A DNA stretch of 30,782 nt from Chara braunii (GCA_003427395.1 BFEA01000004.1:3319583-3350364), one strand, 5' to 3'. Counted from the stretch's first letter, positions 19,790-30,652 are shown. The notes: a model not told the origin generated them from the sequence alone. Program-made: numbers and translations.

Positions 19790-21400
19790 ATTAGCTACAT
19801 GCTAATTAGCTTGATTAGTGGATTATCTGATTATTTTCTTTACTTTTATTTGTTTTCATTGATTAAGGTTTTTTCGAATAACTCCTCATCCGGGTGTTTT
19901 CGCACAAGCGGGCCCCGGATCAAAGTTGATCCTCTCGTCGAGACAAAAATTTTAAGACCCTAGGCGGACGAAACGAATGGCTAAATTTTGAGATATATAA
20001 TTTTTTTTATTGTTTTCAAAAATATTATGAAAATTCGTTTTCGGGTTTTAATTAAACTACTAAAAATTGGAGCGGAAATTGCGAGCGCGTACAAGGAGCA
20101 AAATTGATTGGGGGAATTTTCCCAAAACTTTAAGATAACTTTAAGAAACAACCGACATCGGATGTGATCGGTGCGTGCCACAACAGTCCCCGTTAAATTA
20201 AATTAAATCACCGAATTTTTAATTATTTTTTTTATTATTATTACTAAAATGAGACTAATAATAAAAAAAATGATCCTTTAGAAAGTTTGATTATATACCC
20301 AAGTATAAGTGTGCCAAGTTTCCCCGCACGAAAAGGGTCCACGATGTGCGTGCGGTTACGCGCAAGACCCTAAACCCTAACTAGGGTAAACCCTAGAGGA
20401 AAATATATATATAATACTATATTAGGGTTTAAATTAATTTTAACTGCTAAACCGTGTGGCTTTGGCGGAGAGACTCCGAGACCAAAGTCGGACGGCTAAA
20501 TCTGCAGAAAATTTTGGAACTCTCCGTCGGCAAAATCGACAGTGAATTTTTGGGAATATAATTAAATAAGTTTTAAAGCAATAAAAAAATAATAAAAAAA
20601 GAAAAATCGTAAGAATCCAAAACTAGGTAGTTAGTCGAGTTTTGTGTAAGTACCGGGTCTGCAAGGATCTGGGACGAGGTCCCAAGGAGACTTGGGGCTT
20701 CTTTCGTGAGATATATACACGAGGGGAATATAATTAATTTGAATTTTTACTATTGAAATTGATAAAATTTAAAATAAATATCTAAAGATCCATTAAAAAT
20801 TCTTTTTTTAATTGTACTTCAACTTACTTTTGATTTTCTTTCGGGAGTCTTATTCTAGGGATTCGTCTCGAACCCATCCCAACGGTGGGAGGGGAAGTGC
20901 TGCCAATGTTTTTTGAAAATTCCTAAAAATCATTTCCACCACCCTTAAAATCTTGCAGATTGGTAAGCCACGTTATATCTCAACCCTTAAAAGATATAAA
21001 ATAGTGAAGATAATTTATTCGAATTCATTTATTTAAATAATACTTGAGCAATACAAGAAAATTTGAAAAAATGGAGTATAAAGAATTCACGGGACATATC
21101 TGCCTTAGGGTAAGATCTATTTTGTCCTTCTGAAGGATTAAGGCCAAAAGAAGAAATTTACATTGATTAAATCTAATTTAAGACAATTAATTACTAAAAT
21201 TTCAAAAAGAAATCAAAACAAAAGACAAAAAAAAAAGTTGGAATTCACTTTGAGTTTCTCCTGGACCTGGACTTATCTTTTCTAGGTGCTGGGGGTATAA
21301 TACTGATTATTTCTCGTTTATTCAGATTTTAATCAATTACAGTTTTGAAATTTCCTTAAAAATAAAATAGTGGCCTTAAAAATAAAAGAACGAGATGCCT
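19790..21400. other. AT-rich, ORF-free block
   Basis: Base composition falls sharply to long A/T-rich runs compared with both flanks, and only very short ORFs are present. It follows a tRNA-Asp PBS, so it may be the internal, non-coding part of a large non-autonomous LTR element. No second LTR was recognised. Confidence 0.5.
20365..20435. repeat. Telomere-like (CCCTAAA) motifs
   Basis: Three near-adjacent copies of plant telomere-type sequence (CCCTAAACCCTAACTAGGGT, then AAACCCTAGAGG) change orientation within 30 bp, and TTAGGGTTTAAAT follows at about 20,423. It is a tiny interstitial telomeric motif or telo-box cluster and indicates a TTTAGGG-type genome. Confidence 0.65.
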
Positions 21401-21731
21401 CCCGCGTCTAAGGTAGCTTTAGGCTCTATTCTGGTACTTTTGTAGGCAGTTGTCTTTTAAGGACTCGGACGCGACGTCGGATTTAGAGGCCTTCACGACG
21501 ATCGAGGACCTTGAGCAAGCGCCTCCTTTGGTTGACCTATGGGTTCGTGTGCGTTCGGGACGTTGGCAAAAGTTCCTCTTTTCTATTTGTCATTGAACAC
21601 ATGGATCTATGAATTCAACGTATATGCGAGTCGGTGGGTGATTTGACCTACGACGCAGGTAAAACCTCAAGGGCAAGGACCTTCGGCGGGGCGCTGTACG
21701 CCAACCACTGATTGCCGCAAAAGAGCCTTGA

Positions 21732-22139
21732 GTGAGCATGCCCTTCGGGACGAGAAGAGGCAGGCGGCAACCCAACGCACAACGAGGAGGCGAGCAACCA
21801 TGTCGAGGGTCCGGCCAACCTGTTGAACCCCCCCCACCACGGCCGTCAAAATCCCTACTGAGTATGTGCTACTACCACCAAGATCTTCACCGGGACCCGC
21901 TTGTTGAGGCTCACGCTGCAGATTTGCAGCAGGCATGCGCCTCCTACTAGTCCGGACGCAGGAGCAACCACGACGGTCGATTTTGGGTCGTGCGTTGCAG
22001 GCAATATCCGCATTCGGAGTTGATCGACTTGGTGTGGGAAGTTGCTACACACGCATTAGTGGATTCGACTTTCATGTCCACCAACCTACTAACCATCTCA
22101 GTCAACGTCATAGTGGTGTCTCGATTAGCGCGCGACTGA
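21732..22139 (+). pseudogene. Broken ORF of unknown origin
   Basis: One frame is open for about 135 codons with a single TAG at 21,948. Before the stop it has a basic, Arg/Gly/Pro-rich part, then MCYYHQDLHRDPLVEAHAADLQQ. After the stop it continues in frame as FWVVRCRQYPHSELIDLVWEV and runs to TGA at 22,137. The composition after the stop is protein-like rather than random. The GC-rich stretch and the broken frame downstream of a PBS would fit a decayed retroelement gag, but I recognise no zinc knuckle, protease or other motif. It may also be chance. Confidence 0.25.
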
Positions 22140-23001
22140 CGACCTAGTTGGATGCGAAGAAGACGAGGAGGAACGAGCGGGTGAAGTGGAGTACGAACGC
22201 AGTGAGGAACGAATGAACCCGGGCACAATAGTACGTCGGGTGCATTCGACAAAAAGGATGGCGGAGCGGAGCGAGAACGAGCCATGGCAAGGATCGAAAG
22301 GGCATACCTCGCTCATTCCTTGATGAAAATGAGCGAGGAGGGATAGTAAGTATAAGTTTTCTAACCGGACGAAGCCAATGGTAGCGTTAATTTTAGTTCT
22401 AGGATAGTAGAAAGGAAGGTTAGTGCAAAAAGGGCTGCGCAAAGATGAACGGGTGAGCGGATATGGCAGAACAGAAAGGGGGGGGGTTCCTTCGATACTA
22501 AATAGAAATGGGTGAGAAAAGCGGCAAATTTGTGGTTTTTGTTTAGGGTGAATCGATTCATTGTGTTAGATTTGCAATAGGAGCGTTAGTTTTGGCACAA
22601 GGAAAGAGAGATGATGCGCGACAGTATCGGGGAATGGACTATGGCGATTTGAAAATCGCTCGCTTCGAGGGGTTCCTAGCAAGGCTAGGCTGAGAGAGGA
22701 TACAAAGTAGAAGTTTTAAGGGCGGGCGAATCCAATGCTGAAGTCGGATTCAGGAATTGGAGTATAGGTTCTACGGGATGGAGGTTGTGAGCTGCGTAGG
22801 AGTGAGAGGTGAAACACCTCGTGGCATGGCTGGAGTACAGTGTTTCGTTCCGGGTTCTAACGGAGGATTCATTCGATCTTGCTCTTTGTATCGAAGAAGG
22901 TAGCCTCTGCTTATCTCTCTGCGTATATGGATTGAAGCCTTTTTTAAGGTGGTGCATACTTCCGCGTTCTGGTAGTAGATTCATTCTTATGTTACTCATT
23001 C

Positions 23002-23006
<5 letters not shown>
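22140..23006. other. Gene-free interval, nothing recognised
   Basis: Only short overlapping ORFs occur, with no motif, RNA gene or clear repeat. Confidence 0.4.

Positions 23007-23055
<49 letters not shown>
23007..23055. repeat. (GA)n microsatellite
   Basis: About 24 uninterrupted GA units. Confidence 0.95.
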
Positions 23056-23059
<4 letters not shown>

Positions 23060-23278
23060 TTCGAAGATGAACTAGCGATGTGAGGGAGCTGAAGGTCGAG
23101 CTATGATGTCAAGTTGCTCACAGATCCGGTCGCTTTCCCCTTGTTAGATGGGGATGCATCTACCCTCGTTCCAGCGGAAGATTCATGATCATTTGAAGAT
23201 AGTGGGGCAGTTTGATGCCACATGCATTGTTTGGAGCCGCAGTTGACTCATAGGGGTCGTGATCCCGGTACAATTGCA

Positions 23279-23383
23279 GGTGCTAGTATTCTTCATATTG
23301 TTGCTTTACATCAATATGGTTCCAATAATTCATTGGTCATAAACTCTTTTGTAGATAAAATAACTTTTTATCCCTATTTTTAC
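23279..23383 (+). pseudogene. cob: Nuclear insert of mitochondrial cytochrome b (NUMT fragment)
   Basis: Thirty-five codons read as an internal part of cytochrome b, the membrane subunit of respiratory complex III. The peptide contains ALHQYGSNN, then VDKITFYPYFY, corresponding to the conserved region between the Qo-side helices where plant mitochondrial proteins have LHQYGSNNPLG and DKIAFYPYFY. Differences such as SLV in place of PLG fit decay after transfer. The stretch is much richer in A/T than its flanks, and coding similarity stops abruptly on both sides, so only about 105 bp is supported. The cob assignment is from memory of the family, not a search. Confidence 0.75.
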
Positions 23384-24231
23384 GGTGCGCCATCTCACAA
23401 CCAATTTCGATGGGCTTTTAATTCAATCCAAGCCTAGCCAACGTCACTCTCATTGCGCAATGTGGCTTAAAGCATCCAACTTACTCTCCATAGGTTGTCA
23501 TCATCCCTTCTGCGTGTTCGTGGCCTTCGCCCCGACAGCGCTTGCTGGCAATGGTGATCTCGATAGCAGTCGTGCAGATAGGCGAGTAACGGGTCGTTAG
23601 GACAGTGGAAGAACTAACGAGAAGAGAACGAGGAGATGGGCCAAAGGAAAGCGGGGAGAGGGAGTTTTGAAGCCGAGTAGAGGTAGGATCGAACAGTGTA
23701 CGATGGAGGAGGAAAGACCATCGGAATTCAGACGATAAGGTTGGACACTGTGGTTATTGTCGTTGCGGTTTGCTGTATTTTATCTGCCATTCGAATGGAG
23801 AGGGGAGAGGAAGGGAGCAGCGTTCGCTACGGACACAGCAACTGAGCGAAGAGTAGAGAAGGAGTTCAAACAAGTACATGTTACCCTTTGAGGACTCGCA
23901 CGAACAGAATGGGCGGCTGCAACCTTGGTTGCTGATTGTCGTGTATTAGGATGAAACACTGTGGAAGTGGAGGTCAGACTTGGCTAGGTCTGTAGATGTC
24001 CCATTTGTTGTTGTCATGCTTTGGCGGTGTTGCTGACTTAGAACCGGTGCAAACAACATCATGCAAGATCGAAGTTTCAGGCTTAGCGTATGACTGATGT
24101 GCGACTCAATCCATTGAGCGAGTTAGCTATAACTGAGACACGGCTTGAAGAGTTGTCTGCTAACGAAAATATTGCTCAACCTGCCGAATGGAGTAGTTGG
24201 GGACTAGCCACGAGTTTGTGGACTTACCGGT
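23384..24231. other. Gene-free interval, nothing recognised
   Basis: No supported ORF, RNA gene or repeat. The first 60 bases after the mitochondrial fragment have similar composition and could be more organellar DNA, but I cannot match them. Confidence 0.4.
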
Positions 24232-25690
24232 GACCGTTCACAAGAATGCGTGTAGTGACATTTATATGTAGAATTTCAACCCATCTACAGATGTTGGGTC
24301 CAAAGTTTAGTTTATGTAAGCAAGCATCTAGAAATCGTCAATCCACATGATCATATGCCTTTTCAAAGTCTATAAAAACAACAGCTGCATTTTGTTTAGA
24401 CTGTCATGCAACTTTAACCATTTCATGATTAGAAGGATATTATCTTGTATGTGCCAACCATTTATAAATCCTGTTTGAGAGGGGTGAATTATGTCGGCCA
24501 TTACCGGGATCATGCGATTAGCCAGAACTTTAGCAAGTAGTTTGTATACTATTGTAAGTAAAGTTATTGGTTTATAGTTCGTGATATTGGACTTATCCCC
24601 TTTTTTGTATAATAGGGTAAGAATTCCTTGACTAACTATCTCTCCCATTTGGCCTGTCTCCCACACCTCATGGTAGTATTGCATTAAGTCTGGTGAAAGA
24701 ATGGGCCACATGGATTCCCAAAATTCTTTGGGCAGCCCATCCACTCCCGAGGTCTTATCCCCCTCCATTTGAATTAAAGTTGTCCAAATTTCATCTTTAG
24801 TTAGTGGTTTTTCCAAATGTTCACGTTGTTCCTGGGTGATAGATTGAAATAGCGGTTCTAAAAATAGGGAAGTAGCTTGATCACCCTCATGTATGCGAGT
24901 AGGGTCAGACTCTTTGGATGATTTGAACATTTTTTTAAAAAAGTCATCAGCGACCTTCAAACTTTCCGTGAAGGACGCGGGTGCCAAGGGATCCCGTGGA
25001 GCCTCGTGATTATACAAATTATCAATAGAAGAGTGTTTGGCTCGTAAGTGGGCCATTGCAAAAAATAATGTATCCATTTGCCCTTCTGTTGTGAATTTCG
25101 TCAATTTTTCTCTGATTCGCTATCCCTGCCAACGATGCCGCGCAAATGACAAAAGTCGGTTCCTGAGTTTTTGGATATCAATAGTTTGTGAGGAGTCATT
25201 CAAATGATCTTGAGGTTCATAATTCAGAATTTGTTCTTGAATTTGTATTTCTTGTAAATGTTTATTCTTTGCTCGTAATTTTGAAAATTCATTACATTTC
25301 TTTGCGAGAAAAAACAACCCATTATTAAACCAAGAAATAAAGGAGTTTTGTCTCTCTTCCGTCGAGTGTCAGTATTCCCATACATCTGCTAAGTATTTTC
25401 TAAAATTATCATATACTAGCAGATATGTGTTTAGTTTATAAACTATCTTCCCTTGATCCGGTTTCGTTTTGAAGGAAAGGATTATTGAACACATTTTATG
25501 ATCTGCCCCGACCCAAGGGCTTTGTGGGAAAATCGTTGTCCCTATGAGGGTTCTCTCCAGATCTTTAGACATCAGGATTAAATCTATTCTTGATCTGGAT
25601 TGGAGGCGGTTGTTTTGATTGCGTAAACATGTGAATAATCTTTCACGCGGGAAAATTCTTCGGTATGTTTTTAGATGATGACTGGTTGTG
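24232..25690 (-). mobile_element. LINE fragment A, endonuclease C-terminus to mid-RT (broken)
   Basis: The minus strand carries an internal piece of ORF2 from the end of the endonuclease (YRRIFP, SRIDLIL, GADHKM) through the linker to RT motif A (VVFIDFEKAYDHVD), ending abruptly after ILVNG near 24,232. Open segments are 25,740-25,369, 25,317-25,120 and 25,104-24,370. Interruptions include TGA at 25,369, where the full-length copy also has TGA and a Trp is expected, TAG near 25,120, a frameshift near 24,390 and TGA at 24,338 (Trp expected). Residues differ clearly from both other copies, so this is another subfamily. Both ends are missing, so it is not a simple 5'-truncated insertion. Confidence 0.8.
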
Positions 25691-27190
25691 GTCTGACCCT
25701 TGGGCTTGACTGGTGATGTCTCGCCCTCGGACGAGACCAAACAATTTTTGTGAGGGATGCCAGACCCGATTCCTGACTTTTTGAAATATCAGGAACTATT
25801 GAGAGGGTGAAAGAGAGGGACTGACCTGATGTGATATGTCTACAGGAAACCCATATGGCAGACAGCCCCGAACACAACCATGTACATAACGAAATTTGGC
25901 CATACCAGGCATACCGAGCCCACGCCCGAAAATTAGGAAGTGGAGGAATGACCATATGGTTACCCCCGGGATCAAGAGTGGAAATGCTCAACTGGGAGGC
26001 AGACTAGGAAAATGGGAGATGAGTATACATACTTGCAATGTTCGAAATAGAGGTGGTCAGCATACTGAATGTCCATGGCCCAAACGACCCCAGGGAATGA
26101 CAGACCTTCTTCGAATCATTAAAAACAAAACTCCCGACAGGCATCCCAATGATTCTAGCGGGGGATTTTAATGTCACTCCTGATCAATGGTTAGATAGAT
26201 GGAGGATTCCATCACCCTGCGCTTTTTATGTGGAGAACGATGAGAGGATCGTGACAGATAACCCAAACTTTCCACCTCATCGATATGTACAGGCAGGCAT
26301 TCCCTACCGGACGTAAGTTTACTTGTTTTCGCAAAAGTCGGATAGACTAGATATTTAAATCACGCATAAATCTAATCTTAATCTCGGAAGAGATGCAAGG
26401 GGGCTTACAAATGTCGGAAATATTCCCCCACAACCCCCGGCCCGGTCTGCATCAAGCAATGTGTCTTGCCATTTTCTCATTCCGGACGAAGCCAGACCAA
26501 GGGAGGGGGTTCTATAAACTTAACACATTATTGTTTACCGTGGAGCAGTTTCAATCCTACCTGAAAGAAGTTTGGTCCTTTTTGCGCTAGCAACGAGATC
26601 AGATTCAGGATGACATACTATGGTTCAACAACGGCCTGGCATTTCTGGGTTGCAAGTGCAATGAGTACTCAAAACTCCTCGCAGCGCAACGCTATGCAGA
26701 GGAGGTGGACCTTCAACACCGGTTGCAACACCTTTAGCAACAAGAAGACGATACGAGTGATACCACACGGCTAACAGAATTGGTCAACGAGATCCAGACA
26801 ATGGAGACTCAAATCCTAGAACGTATGGAACACCGATGGCAGGGCATTAGGGTTCGAGGAAAACTTCGCAAACACAATATAGAAGGAGCTGTGAACACAA
26901 GATGTTTCGCAATGGCTAGAACAAAACTTGGACGATCAACTATACAAGCCTTGGAGGACCCTAATGTCCACCAAGGTCCGCTGTTTACATCAACAACGGC
27001 CTGCGCGAAAATAACAAGGGACTTCTACCAAAATATCTTCACATCTGAGTGTGGGACCCGGCCAGAGGCACAGTGACTGAACGAAATTGAGGACTTCCTG
27101 CGCCCCCTCACCAGAACAGTAACACACCAACAAAGGGAACTCCTAGAAAAAACTCTCACCAAAGAAGAAGTATGGACAACACTGATTCTC

Positions 27191-28312
27191 ATGGAAGAGG
27201 AAAAAAACCCTGGTATCGACGGAGTACCGAAAGAATTCTGGGAGGTAATGTGGGAGAATATCTCACAAGACCTGATGGAGTTCTATCGTGCGATGTGGGA
27301 GACGGGCCAAACAGGGGAATTTGTGGGTCAAGGGGTCCTAACACTCATATACAAAAAAGGGGCAGCAACGAATATAAGGAACTACAGACCAATCACAGTC
27401 CTTACGGTGGTCTACAAGATGGTGGCTAAAGCTCTGGCGAATCGGATGACCAGGGTGATGAAAGATATTATCCACCCAGGACAAACATGATTTATCAAGG
27501 GTAAGAACATCCAAGATAATATCCTTCTAGTCAATGAGGCGATCGAGTTAGCAAGGTAGTCCAAAAGGAACGTTGCAATCATCTTCATTGATTTTGAGAA
27601 AGCCTATGATCACGTGGACTGGACGTTCCTGGACAAATGTTTGACAAAACTTAACTTTGGACCACGCTTCAAACAATGGGTAAGAATCCAACATAAAAAT
27701 GCAACAACTAGAGTCATGGTCAACGGCAACCTGGCGCCACCAATCAATCTGCAAAGGCCGGTGAGACAAGGTGATCCGTTGGCCCCATTCCTTTTTGTTA
27801 TAATTATGGAGGCGCTTGCAGCAAACTTAAGAACCCACAAAGATGTCTAAAGAATAGAAGTACCCTCGATCCCCAAAGAAGTCATTCCAGTTTGCTCAAT
27901 GTTTGCGGATGATCTTTCCCTGATGGTGGACACAACCCGAGAGTCTACGAAAAAAGTCCAACGCATGATGGATAAATTTTGCACCCTATCCGACATGGGA
28001 GTTAATTGGGGAAATAAGACTCTCGGATGGTGGATTCATCACCAAGGAGTAAGACCCCCGGAACAGCCAAGGGTTAAGTGGATACCCCTGGAGGCCCCAA
28101 TTAAAGTTTTGGGAGTCTCCTTAACAGCAAACGGCAGACCATCAACTAACAATGAATGAATATCCAAACCTCTCTTGGAAAAACTGGCATTATGGAAGGA
28201 CAAACATACTTCATTAATTGGGAGGACCCTGGTGATCAACAATGTAGTACTAGCCTCTCTCTGGTATAGGTCAGCCATCTGGGGACTGGATAAGGAGGCC
28301 CTCCGCCCCCTC
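27191..28312 (+). other. Reverse transcriptase domain of copy B
   Basis: Motifs in order: PGIDGVPKEFW, TLIYKKG, NYRPITVLTVVYKMVAK, FIDFEKAYDHVDW (27,585-27,625), RQGDPLAPFLF (27,765-27,795), FADD (27,902-27,913), GWWIHHQGVR. The catalytic Asp residues are kept, but stops at 27,488, 27,557, 27,848 and 28,157 interrupt the domain. The region around 28,050 lacks the 8-nt deletion seen in the full-length copy. Confidence 0.85.
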
Positions 28313-28399
28313 TAGGGACAGATAGCCGCATTTCTTTGGAGAAGTGACCACGAAAAACAGAATGTGATCAACAGAGTTGCATGGCAGGCACTAATTTAA

Positions 28400-29527
28400 C
28401 CCAAGGCAAAAGGGGGACTGGGCATAATCGATCCAGCAACACAAGCCAAAGCGTTGGCCATACAATGGCTCAAACGTCTACTTTTCTGTCCACACACCCC
28501 ATGGAAGGAACTGACCTTGGAACAAATCTCTAGACTGACCTCGGAAACACCAGCCCATATCAACCCACTCACATGGTTAGAAAACAGAGAATGGCCAATA
28601 CCGAGACGACGATCTCGGCAAGGAAACCCCGACCCCCTATGGCAGACCCTTCTAAGGACATGGAGGAACCTTCCTCTACCGGACAAACCCCAACCAGAAA
28701 GATGGGAAAAGGTAGTCCGACAACCGCTATTTGGGAATAGAGGGATAACGAACTCCAACAGTCAGATCCTTCACTGTGCGGACTTCCCTTGGAAAGGTTG
28801 GGTGAAAAAGGGGGTCCTCGGAATAGGGGATATCTGGGAAAAGAATAAGAGAGACTGGATCAGCCGGGACCAACTTAAAGAGAAACTACGCTACTGCCAT
28901 AGACCAGAGGAACCACTGAAAACTATAATAGAACACGTCCCCTTGAGTTCGTGGAAAATTCTCAAAAAGGGACCTTCTCTACAAGAATCTGACTGGGTGG
29001 CAATTCGGGATCGCCAAGAGGAGGTGGGTAACGTGATTTGCTGCAACCCAAAAGGACTGGTGGTAGTAGAGATATTCACGATAGGGAATGACAACTTCCT
29101 TCAAAGGTCCGATCCAGAACAGGTACAGTTCTCCGGGGTGGACGAACTTTCAAGAATTAGGGTGATCCGGGTGAAGGACAGGTGGGTAGCGTTTTCTCCG
29201 GACACACCGATATCTCAATTGCCGCTGGACCCATCAGAATGGGTATGGACAAACACAACCAGTAAGGGAAAGGTAAACACAAGAACACTATATAACATAA
29301 CTGTCAAAGCAACGTACAGACTCCTCTGGCCAAAGATTAACCTGCGAGACCAGGTGGAAATGAAGTGGATGAAGCACCTGAACGTTAGCAAGGAATCATT
29401 AAAAAACCTGAAATGGTTCCAACTGACTAAGAGTAAACCAGCGAATCTCGCCTCCCTGGAATGCAAGATAGAGCATCGGTGCCTTCCAACCAATAACTGG
29501 TTAATAGACAGGTCGACGCTGGAATAG
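28400..29527 (+). other. Post-RT region of copy B, longest open stretch
   Basis: An open stretch of 375 codons runs from PKAKGGLGI to the TAG at 29,525. It matches the full-length copy over 6,454-5,260 without gaps and includes WVAIRDR, LPLDPSEWVW and the basic block before the zf-RVT domain. It has no known enzymatic motif. Confidence 0.8.
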
Positions 29528-30217
29528 AGAGGACTCGCCCTTCCCTGGTGCAGTCTCTGCACTGGTGCATTTCCGTCAAGGAAAAGGCCAGAAACAATAG
29601 CAAATATCTTCTTACAATGCCCCGGAGCAGTTTGGCTCTGGAGATGGTGGGACAGGGTCTGGGGTCAGTTAGGAACAGGGACGCCCTGGCCATGGGACTG
29701 GAAAGCCTTATTGTTTGAGAGATGGCCCACCGAACAGCCTGATGACTTTACTCTTAACATGTTCAAATTAGGACGTAGGGCAGTACTATGGGCACTCTGG
29801 AGACGCCGGTGCACCTACGAGATGGAAGGAGTGAGGCTGGGAGGGCCGGAGTTTACAGAGATGATACAACAACAGATTCACACAGATATAACAGTACGAT
29901 GGGAAAAAGTTAAATCACAAATTAGCCACATATACACAAACAAAGAAATAATGCAAAGGATACAGGAATTCAGTAAAAGCTGGCTTGGGGGGGAAACAGG
30001 AGGGAGAATAGGAAGGGTGGAATGGAAGGGTGAGATAGGGGAACAAGGGAGGATGGAGGACAACAAGGGCATAACTAGAGACTACAGACTCCTCTTCCAT
30101 GACTGGACCAAGATGGACGAGTCAATCCCAATGTGACCGAGTGAGGAATTTTCGGATTTCTTCCCCCCACCGGCTAACAGCCTGGTGGGATTTGCATGGT
30201 ATGGGGGAGAGGGATGA
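29528..30217 (+). other. zf-RVT tail of copy B
   Basis: WCSLC is followed by NIFLQCPGAVWLWRWWD. The His of the zf-RVT Cys-Cys/His-Cys set (HIFLEC in the full-length copy) is Asn here, so metal binding is probably lost. The basic LWALWRRRCTYEME tail follows. Similarity to the full-length copy runs through TGA at 30,134 to TGA at 30,215. Confidence 0.75.
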
Positions 30218-30652
30218 AAGAAGTATGAAAAACAGAAGGAGGGAGGAGTAATGATAGCTGAGTGGCCACACTGCTAGTGATTACAGCAAGAATCAGGCGG
30301 CCTCCAAAAAAGAAGGCTGAAGAGGCAGTCCTAGCTATGGGGCTGATAGGGGGAGGGTGAATTAGGGTGTAATAGCAGGTATCTGGTGTTGGGTTCAGGG
30401 TAAAGAGGTTCCCTCCCCCTTTTTTTTTCCTTTTCCCCTTTTCCAATGCCCTGCTCAGTCAATCCCCTGGTTTCCAGGGCAATCAATGCGGGCAGGAACT
30501 TCCCATTATTTTTTCAGAAGTGCTCCAAACTCAGTTTGTATGTGGGACGCTGGACCCGTTTTCCAGCAGGTGACGCTCCCCACCAATAGATGGAGCCTCT
30601 CCCCAGGTGCTAGTGGTGTCTGATCTTACCAGCACCACTAACACTGGTGTGC
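30218..30652 (+). other. 3' UTR of copy B with three stem-loops
   Basis: Stem 1 is GCTGGA...TCCAGC (30,549-30,567), stem 2 is GCTCC...GGAGC (30,575-30,596), and stem 3 is GTGCTAGTGGTG with CACCACTAACAC (30,607-30,618 and 30,633-30,644). Stems 1 and 2 are nearly identical to those at 15,980-16,027; stem 3 is absent there. The poly(A) begins eight nucleotides after stem 3. Confidence 0.7.

Larger units (their letters stand above)
25760..30217 (+). pseudogene. ORF2 of LINE copy B (endonuclease, RT, zf-RVT; many stops)
   Basis: The frame can be followed for about 1,480 codons with only two frameshifts (near 25,790 and 26,275). It has about sixteen in-frame stops: 25,822, 26,005, 26,020, 26,098, 26,348, 26,588, 26,735, 27,074, 27,488, 27,557, 27,848, 28,157, 28,313, 28,397, 29,525 and 30,134. 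Five replace a Gln, two an Arg and three a Trp of the full-length copy. Motifs seen: CLQETH, GSGG, GDFN (endonuclease), FIDFEKAYDHVDW, RQGDPLAPFLF and FADD (RT). The endonuclease Asp-His pair has become His-Gln (GLHQAM). The true end is probably TGA at 30,215, since similarity continues past the TGA at 30,134. Confidence 0.85.

Noticed and set aside
20860-20880. B-box-like GGTTCGAGAC on the minus strand (tRNA or SINE promoter)
   Set aside because: No A box, cloverleaf or repeat copy supports a tRNA gene or SINE.
25822-30136. Alternative genetic code with TAG/TAA read as Gln, as in some ulvophyte algae
   Set aside because: Several stops in copy B do fall on Gln, but others replace Trp, Arg or Gly, and in the full-length copy TAG, TAA and TGA all replace Trp. 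No single reassignment explains them.
30174-30446. Minus-strand ORF of 90 codons in the 3' UTR of copy B
   Set aside because: Lies antisense in a retroelement UTR with no recognisable feature.
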